Origin: a bacterium
GTDB lineage: Bacteria > Auribacterota > UBA3054
Assembly (NCBI GenBank): GCA_017557885.1
Contig: JAFYXV010000010.1
Span: 40,808-104,807, forward strand
Length of the DNA: 64,000 nucleotides
Reading direction: 5' to 3'
Both the position numbers and the translations under genes were made by a program. Positions within the stretch are counted from its first letter, which is position 1. Each line of letters starts with the position of its first letter. The notes beneath the pieces were generated by a model, which was not told the origin of the DNA, did no database searches, and worked only from the letters and a program-made list of their open reading frames with translations. Shown here in pieces: positions 58,911 to 64,000 of the stretch.

Positions 58911-59492
58911 ATGAAAGTTTACAACTTACTCCTCCTGGCTATATGTGCCATATTCTGTATCACCACAGCAACTTTTGCTGATGATGACTTGATTGCTGAA
59001 GCTAGTGCTCCTTCTATTGCAGATCCAGTAAATCCCAAGGAAGGCATGGTTTTTAAGGGTTACTATCTTGATGTTGATAAAAAGTCTGAAATACCAGGCG
59101 CATTAGAAAAAGCAGCGCCTGTTAAAACCACTGTGGTAAAAACAGAATATTTTTCGTGGAATCAGTTTTCGGATGATACAAAAATAAGTCATGGTTTGTG
59201 GGAAGGATTTCTTAAATGTAAACGATCCGCCGTTTGCACAATAGTCATCAAACAAGACAACTGGCAGGGAAATGCTTGTATTTTATTTGTTAATGGTAAA
59301 AAAGTTTGTTCGGGATACGGACAACAATCAGTTGATGTAGAAATGAAAGCTGGTTTTAACCATATAAAGTTAATAGCATACAATAAACCTGTAGCAATGT
59401 ATCTCTCACCAAAGGGTAGCACTAAAGATCCCAAATTGCTTTCTCCCGCTATTATGTTCCACGACGAAAAACCCGAAGAAGATGTAATTTAA
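58911..59492 (+). CDS. Secreted protein with the shared four-cysteine domain
   Basis: A 193-residue protein with a signal peptide (about 1-23, ending TFA) and the same domain as the gene at 56752 (GMVFKGYYL, WEGFLKCKRSAVCTIVIKQDNW, CILFVNGKKVCSGYGQQSVDV, KAGFNHIKLIAYNKP, ending PEEDVI). The two differ only in how they are attached: here there is no membrane helix or linker. The four Cys match position for position. DNA differs at synonymous sites, so the duplication is old and the protein has been conserved by selection. AAAGGA precedes the start. Function unknown. Confidence 0.8.
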   Translation: MKVYNLLLLAICAIFCITTATFADDDLIAEASAPSIADPVNPKEGMVFKGYYLDVDKKSEIPGALEKAAPVKTTVVKTEYFSWNQFSDDTKISHGLWEGFLKCKRSAVCTIVIKQDNWQGNACILFVNGKKVCSGYGQQSVDVEMKAGFNHIKLIAYNKPVAMYLSPKGSTKDPKLLSPAIMFHDEKPEEDVI

Positions 59493-59493
59493 A

Positions 59494-60324
59494 GTGAGCG
59501 CTCTTTTTAATTATATTTTTACAGCAGTTGCGCATACTTGTGCGCAACTGCTTAATGTTTTTGGATTCGTTTTTTTGCTGTCTATAGCTTTATATTTTGT
59601 AAGCAGAGAAATACGCTATTTGATAGCTTCAAAAATAGGCATGATATATTTTTATTTTGTATCTCCTGGAGTAGTTTGCCACGAAACAGGGCATGCTTTA
59701 GGGTGTATTATTACAGGTGCAAAAATAATAGAATTTGTTCCATTTCGTCCACAACGTGAAACATTGGGATATGTTGCTTATAGGTGGACATGGGGTCATC
59801 CTATTTGGTGGAATATAGCAGCAGTTATTATTTCCACCGGTCCGATATGGTTTGGCAGTATTGTCATTTGTGGATTTACCATGCTTTTTCCTAATAACAA
59901 TATTATTATCGTATTACAAGACTACTTTTATCAAAGTTCCAGGTTTGTTGGGCTTGATTATTATTTATGTATATTTATTGCATCGCTTAAAATGCTAAAA
60001 AGTCTTTTCTATGTTTGGCGATGGACTTCGCCTTGGCTTTTTATTTACATTTACGGTATGTTTTGCGTTGCTTCGGAAATGCAATTAAGCGACATTGATA
60101 TAAAAGGGATGTGGAAGGGGATAGTTTTTATCGTTATTTTTTTTATGTTGGTAAATCTTATTCCATTTGCCAATAATTTGATAGATTATACTATATCTAG
60201 TATGAAACCGTTTTTATTTATTGTTCAGACTATTCTTTCATTAGCATTATTATTGGATTTCTTTTTTTTGGCATGTCTTTATATTTTAAAGATAATATTC
60301 GGGAGAAAAAATCATGCAAGATAG
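59494..60324 (+). CDS. Polytopic membrane protein with HETGH zinc-peptidase motif (M50-like)
   Basis: A 276-residue protein beginning with GTG at 59494, 1 base after the previous stop. It has about six hydrophobic segments. Residues 63-67 are HETGH in SPGVVCHETGHALGCIITGAKIIEFVPF, which fits the HExxH zinc site in a membrane helix of site-2 (M50) proteases; the AKIIEFVPF...TLGYV continuation also resembles M50B members. A clear second motif (LDG/NPDG) with the third ligand is not visible, so activity is uncertain. It overlaps the T4CP gene by 11 bases, so the two are translated together. It may supply the membrane part that the coupling ATPase lacks. Confidence 0.72.
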   Translation: MSALFNYIFTAVAHTCAQLLNVFGFVFLLSIALYFVSREIRYLIASKIGMIYFYFVSPGVVCHETGHALGCIITGAKIIEFVPFRPQRETLGYVAYRWTWGHPIWWNIAAVIISTGPIWFGSIVICGFTMLFPNNNIIIVLQDYFYQSSRFVGLDYYLCIFIASLKMLKSLFYVWRWTSPWLFIYIYGMFCVASEMQLSDIDIKGMWKGIVFIVIFFMLVNLIPFANNLIDYTISSMKPFLFIVQTILSLALLLDFFFLACLYILKIIFGRKNHAR

Positions 60325-61939
60325 TTATGGTAGCGCACGGTGGGCTGATGCGAAAGATATGCGCCGGGAAGGCGTTATGTCTATTTCTGCAAAGGCTGTA
60401 GAATTGGGATCTAGTGATTCAGTAGAAGAGAGAGCGTTTTTGCTCGGATGTGAAACGGATTTTGCCGAAATGACAAAATTTGTTCGTCAGGGATATAACG
60501 AGTTTCTCGGCTCTATTGCCGGTGGAACGGCCAATATGGTTCGGAAGGTAGCTGGCGAACATATCGGTCGATCCTTTATAGGCTGGGCAGGTGATGGACA
60601 TATTTTAACTGTGGCCCCTACGCGTTCCGGTAAGGGCGTAGGATTGGTAATACCTAACCTATTACATTATCCAGGATCCGTGATCGTTGTAGATCCCAAA
60701 GGAGAAAACTATGCTGTAACCCACAGATTCCGGAAAGAAAAATTAGGTCAGAAAATAGTTTGCATAGATCCTTTTCATGTGACGGATGCTAATGGCGGAA
60801 AAACCGATAGCATAAATCCTTTGGACGGAATAGTAGATTATTCTCAACCAGTTTCCACTTATTTAAAGCAGAATCCGGAATTACTTGATGAAGTTAGTAT
60901 GATAGCGGATTCTCTTATTGTTCGGCCTGCCTCAGAAAAAGATCCTCATTGGAATGATAAATGCAGAACGCTTCTTAAAGGTTTAATACTGGCAGTTATT
61001 TATGGGCTCGGACCAGGACATAGGAGGCATTTAAGCGCAGTCCGTGAAATATTAACTTCTGGATTAGACCGATTAATTGCTTTTTTGGCTTTTATGGAAA
61101 AGTACAAAGAAGACGGAGATGGTGTTGTAAGTCGTGTCGCACATGAAATAAGCACTATGGGAAAAGAAGAATATAAGAATGTTATATCATTTGCTCTAAA
61201 ACACACCGAGTTTATGGACTCGCCCTTGGTTGGTGATTGTCTTGGCAGGAAAGATGAGTTTTGTTCGGGGAGTTATAATCTTAGAGATTTAAAAGTTGAA
61301 GGCAAAGTAACTATTTATCTTGTTTTGCCGCCTCATTATTTAGCTCAGTACGTACGCTTGTTCCGGTTATGGATTACTATGGCAATGGCGGCTATGACGA
61401 GGACAAGCAAGCGTCCTAAAGACGGATGCCCGGTTTTGTTTATATTAGATGAGATGGCTCAGCTTGGAACAATGGATATGATGCGAAAAGCAGTAAGCCT
61501 TTTAGCCGGATACGGCATGTCTGTATGGATGATTTGGCAGGACCTTTCACAGTTAAAATCTCTTTATAAAGAGGATTGGCCTAGTTTTATAGCGAACGCA
61601 AAGATTCAACAGTATTTCGGCATAAACGATCATGAAACTGCCAAATATATTTCTGAGATGTTAGGAAAAGAAACTATTAAAATAGAAAACACTAGTTCTA
61701 GTTCGTCTATTTCCAAGAAGCGTTTTGATTTTATCAAAGCAACTATAAATAAAAACAAATCTAAGTCTAGTTCTGCCAAAGAAAGATCTTTGCTGAACCC
61801 TGACGAAGTACGGCGTCTGAGCAGAAATGCTGTTTTAATGTTTGTTCAAGGAATTCCGCCAATTATAGCTGAACGTATAACATATTTTAACGACGTTGTG
61901 TTTTCTGGAAAATTTGATAAAAATCCATATATAGGTTAG
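60314..61939 (+). CDS. Type IV secretion coupling protein (VirD4/TraG-like ATPase), no N-terminal membrane domain
   Basis: A 541-residue T4CP. It starts with GSARWADAKDM, the segment that in VirD4 follows the transmembrane helices, so the usual N-terminal membrane domain is absent. Walker A is APTRSGKGVG (about 100-109), followed by IVVDPKGENYAVT. Walker B is LFILDEMAQLG (about 376-386). SVWMIWQDLSQLKSLYKE and FIANAKIQQYFGINDHETAKYISEMLG are also typical. It should pump DNA or protein substrates into a type IV channel. It overlaps the HETGH membrane gene by 11 bases. No relaxase, VirB4 or VirB6 lies within the window. A GGGAG ribosome site precedes the ATG. Confidence 0.9.
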   Translation: MQDSYGSARWADAKDMRREGVMSISAKAVELGSSDSVEERAFLLGCETDFAEMTKFVRQGYNEFLGSIAGGTANMVRKVAGEHIGRSFIGWAGDGHILTVAPTRSGKGVGLVIPNLLHYPGSVIVVDPKGENYAVTHRFRKEKLGQKIVCIDPFHVTDANGGKTDSINPLDGIVDYSQPVSTYLKQNPELLDEVSMIADSLIVRPASEKDPHWNDKCRTLLKGLILAVIYGLGPGHRRHLSAVREILTSGLDRLIAFLAFMEKYKEDGDGVVSRVAHEISTMGKEEYKNVISFALKHTEFMDSPLVGDCLGRKDEFCSGSYNLRDLKVEGKVTIYLVLPPHYLAQYVRLFRLWITMAMAAMTRTSKRPKDGCPVLFILDEMAQLGTMDMMRKAVSLLAGYGMSVWMIWQDLSQLKSLYKEDWPSFIANAKIQQYFGINDHETAKYISEMLGKETIKIENTSSSSSISKKRFDFIKATINKNKSKSSSAKERSLLNPDEVRRLSRNAVLMFVQGIPPIIAERITYFNDVVFSGKFDKNPYIG

Positions 61940-61996
61940 TTTGGCATCGATCATTTATATATCTCAAAATTAATAGTAAACGAAGGAGGGATCTAA

Positions 61997-62638
61997 ATGA
62001 ACTCAAATAATAATTCTAACGGGTCTAAATCTAATTGGGATGCAAACAATCCTAAAACTTGGATGTCATGTGATAAAGATGACAATTTTAATATCAATTT
62101 ACCACCTAATGTTAATCCCGATACGCCAGGATTTTGGGACAATTATTTCGACAAAATTGGTTTCTTTAAAAAATATGGTAACAATAAACCGGAAGTGGAG
62201 GAACAGAATATGGGAGCGCTAAATTTGGGAGATGAGAATAAAGTAAGGCAAATTAGCGACCAAGCAAACATTACGAGCAACAATAGCAATACTAAATCTT
62301 CAACTGAATTTAACTGGGACAATAATCAAGAAGACAACAGTGGCTATGATTGGAAGGATCCTAAAAATCTGAATAGCCAAAACGGAATGATAATCGCTAG
62401 CTTTGGATTCAATATAGAAAGGGGACTAGAAAGGCATGATGAACACGAAATACTAGATCAGGATCCAAATTATGATTCCGAGATGAAAGAAATTTCGGAA
62501 CATACAAATTTTTTTCGAAACCAATATGAATTAAATCATTGCGAACATGAAACCGGATTGTTGGCGAATGATTTTGAAAACAAAGTAACCGAAGATTATA
62601 ACAATCAAAAACAATCAGATTTTGAAGCCGGTTGTTAA
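61997..62638 (+). CDS. Asn-rich protein with the NPxTW...LPP...PGFWD module
   Basis: A 213-residue hydrophilic protein with no signal peptide. Residues about 12-57 form a module: SNWDANNPKTW, then NINLPPNVNPDTPGFWDNYFDKIGF. The next gene's product carries the same module (SDWNPNDPNTW...ITLPPGIDPDAPGFWDGFFDYVG). A weaker half-copy (YDWKDPKNLN) lies near residue 115. The rest is Asn/Glu/Asp-rich and probably disordered. A very strong AAGGAGG ribosome site precedes it. It follows the coupling ATPase by 57 bases. I do not recognise the family; substrate of the T4CP is a guess. Confidence 0.72.
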   Translation: MNSNNNSNGSKSNWDANNPKTWMSCDKDDNFNINLPPNVNPDTPGFWDNYFDKIGFFKKYGNNKPEVEEQNMGALNLGDENKVRQISDQANITSNNSNTKSSTEFNWDNNQEDNSGYDWKDPKNLNSQNGMIIASFGFNIERGLERHDEHEILDQDPNYDSEMKEISEHTNFFRNQYELNHCEHETGLLANDFENKVTEDYNNQKQSDFEAGC

Positions 62639-62681
62639 GGCTGGCATTGAACCATTAACTATTTACTATTGGTGAATTAAT

Positions 62682-64000
62682 ATGGGTTTTAACAATTATC
62701 AATCAGAAATAGATTTTTTAAAACAAATTGTTTCGAATAGGAAGCAACAATTGATTGATTCTTGGTATAGTTTACCAATGCAAAAGGGTTATGCTAAGCA
62801 AATACGCGACCTTGAGGATAGAATAAAGTTTTTAGAGGAAAGAAAGAGAGAAGGCGTTCCATATGCTAATATCGGAAAAAGCAGTGGAGCAGGAACAGGT
62901 ATAACTTCAGATCCAGAAAAAAATAATTCTACATCAAATAATGGCGTAAGCAATGACGATAAGTTTAGACAAGGCATTTCTTCCGGTGCTCAGAAAGGAG
63001 GAAGAAATATTTCTACGAGATTTAATGAAACAGAGGATTTGTTAAGGAGAGCTATTGATAATAAAAAAGAGGCTCTCAGAAGTTTAGATCCTAGAGTTGA
63101 GGCGTTGGATTCATATAGAGAAACTTTAAAATGGCAAATTAAAGAGTTGGAAAACAGATTAAATAAACAAGAAGAGGAAAAAAGTGAACTAAGAGAAAAA
63201 GAAGAGCAGGAAGAAGAAAAAACTCAGGAAGATGAAGATCGGGAAGAAAAAACTTGGGAAGAAGACACAGGAAAAGAAGAATCTTGGGAAGAAGATACAG
63301 GAAAAGGAGAATCTTGGGAAGAAGACACGGGAGAAGAAGAATCCTGGGAAGAAGAATCCTGGGAAGGAGAAACAGGGGAAGGAAACACAGGGAAAGGAGG
63401 AACGCAGTCTCAGGAAGAGTCATTTCAAGGAGATGATAATTCTCAAGATTCTGATTGGAATCCCAATGATCCTAACACTTGGATAAAAAATGACCCTAAT
63501 AATTCTGGTGATATTATTATAACTCTTCCTCCCGGAATTGATCCTGATGCGCCAGGTTTTTGGGATGGATTTTTCGATTATGTTGGGGTAAAGAATAATA
63601 TACAAGAACAAAATAGGGAAGATCATAATTTTCAGGAAGAAACTCGAGAAGAAGAGCAGACTCGGGAAGAGGAAGAGCAAATTCAAGAAGAGGAAGAGCA
63701 GGCCCAGGAAGAAGAGGCCCAGGAAGAAGAGGCCCAGGAAGAAGAGGCCCAGGAAGAAGAGGCCCAGGAAGAAGAGCAGTCTCAGGAAGAAGAGCAGATC
63801 CAAGAAGAAGAAGAGCAGTCTCAGGAAGGAGAGCAGATCCAGGAAGAGGAAGAGCAGGCTCAGGAAGAAGAGCAGATCCAGGAAGAAGAAGAGTCTCAGG
63901 AAGAAGAAGAGTCTCAGGAAGAAGAAGAGTCTCAGGAAGAAGAAGAGTCTCAGGAAGAAGAAGAGTCTCAGGAAGAAGAAGAGTCTCAGGAAGAAGAAGA
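62682..64000 (+). CDS. Giant acidic repeat protein with the PGFWD module (3' end beyond window)
   Basis: The frame is open from the ATG at 62682 to the right edge (over 439 residues), with no stop. It has an N-terminal helical, coiled-coil part (about 1-150, SLDPRVEALDSYRETLKWQIKELENRL). Then come WEEDTG-type 10-residue repeats (about 190-235), the module SDWNPNDPNTW...TLPPGIDPDAPGFWDGFFDYVG (about 255-302), and Gln/Glu repeats: AQEEE in 15-base units, then SQEEEE in 18-base units up to the edge. No signal peptide is seen. The product is extremely acidic and likely extended. It shares the module with the gene just upstream. Function unknown. Confidence 0.75.
   Translation, partial: MGFNNYQSEIDFLKQIVSNRKQQLIDSWYSLPMQKGYAKQIRDLEDRIKFLEERKREGVPYANIGKSSGAGTGITSDPEKNNSTSNNGVSNDDKFRQGISSGAQKGGRNISTRFNETEDLLRRAIDNKKEALRSLDPRVEALDSYRETLKWQIKELENRLNKQEEEKSELREKEEQEEEKTQEDEDREEKTWEEDTGKEESWEEDTGKGESWEEDTGEEESWEEESWEGETGEGNTGKGGTQSQEESFQGDDNSQDSDWNPNDPNTWIKNDPNNSGDIIITLPPGIDPDAPGFWDGFFDYVGVKNNIQEQNREDHNFQEETREEEQTREEEEQIQEEEEQAQEEEAQEEEAQEEEAQEEEAQEEEQSQEEEQIQEEEEQSQEGEQIQEEEEQAQEEEQIQEEEESQEEEESQEEEESQEEEESQEEEESQEEEESQEEE
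63250..63375 (+). repeat. 30-base coding tandem repeat
   Basis: Copies of a 30-base unit beginning TGGGAAGAAGA encode WEEDTGKEES-like decapeptides, with about four imperfect copies. Confidence 0.8.
63706..64000 (+). repeat. 15-base and 18-base coding tandem repeats
   Basis: GCCCAGGAAGAAGAG (15 bases, AQEEE) is repeated without change from about 63706 to 63770. TCTCAGGAAGAAGAAGAG (18 bases, SQEEEE) is repeated without change from about 63893 to the right edge, with mixed QI/QS/QA units between them. Confidence 0.9.

Noticed and set aside
55180-62638. Phage origin of the A+T-rich island
   Set aside because: No capsid, terminase, portal or tail gene is visible; lipoproteins and a VirD4-type ATPase point to an integrative or conjugative element or a resident export system instead.
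63139-63423. Leu/Pro/Phe-rich minus-strand frames opposite the acidic repeats
   Set aside because: They are the reverse reading of GAA/GAG repeats and look like membrane helices only because of that.
63250-64000. Possible CRISPR array
   Set aside because: Units are direct coding repeats of 15, 18 and 30 bases with no unique spacers between them and an open frame throughout.

Overview
The window reads as a bacterial chromosome segment, most likely from a member of the PVC group (Lentisphaerota/Kiritimatiellota-like). This placement is an inference from gene content, not from a marker phylogeny. The support is: Gram-negative envelope genes (a LolC/E-type permease, lipobox lipoproteins, an AsmA-like protein); several secreted proteins ending in PEP-CTERM sorting tails with an RRR/RKR-type basic end; pseudopilin-like proteins; and a GH127 beta-L-arabinofuranosidase. 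From 1 to about 54.8 kb the sequence is G+C-rich, with a recurring extended -10 promoter motif (TG[C/G]TA[A/T]AAT). From about 54.85 kb to the right edge it becomes clearly A+T-rich, with different codon use and different gene types, and looks like an accessory island.

Layout. 1-9.1 kb: end of a glutaminyl-tRNA synthetase, an M24 aminopeptidase, ApbE flavin transferase, a three-gene DUF3791/DUF3990 cassette (likely toxin-antitoxin), a cytidylate-kinase-like protein, a TMEM43-family membrane protein, a membrane-anchored subtilase, RfbD and a coiled-coil lipoprotein. 9.2-19.3 kb: a paralogue of AspRS/AsnRS resembling archaeal-type asparagine synthetase, three PEP-CTERM proteins (triple LamG-like, lamin-tail, beta-helix), PanD, and a large GspK/PilX-like protein. 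19.4-29.9 kb: nitroreductase, a Sel1-repeat family with one decayed copy, a DUF4143 ATPase, LolC/E permease, AcpS, Kbl-type PLP enzyme, GH127 enzyme and an ATP-grasp protein. 30.9-46.1 kb: the transcription/translation block tRNA-Thr, rpmG, tRNA-Trp, secE, nusG, rplKAJL, rpoBC, rpsLG and fusA. No tuf is present at either usual position. 46.1-48.2 kb: a GspG-like pseudopilin, a relative that has lost the prepilin signal, and a secreted protein with a PEP-CTERM-like tail. 48.2-53.9 kb, minus strand: rpmF-plsX-fabD-fabG-acpP-fabF plus an AsmA-like protein, driven by a strong promoter beside a G-rich tract. 54.15 kb: a lipoate ligase-family gene closes the core.

Island (about 54.85-64 kb, continuing past the edge). 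One promoter with a long structured leader precedes a run of same-strand genes: a lipoprotein, a bitopic coiled-coil protein, a membrane-anchored protein and a secreted protein that share a nearly identical four-cysteine domain, a second coiled-coil lipoprotein, an HETGH multi-spanning membrane protein, a VirD4/TraG-like coupling ATPase without its own transmembrane domain, and two proteins (one Asn-rich, one a huge acidic repeat protein) that share an unrecognised NPxTW...LPP...PGFWD module. This is the best candidate here for an undescribed system: an envelope-spanning, T4CP-powered export apparatus with its own substrates. That function is inference. No relaxase, VirB4 or integrase lies inside the window.
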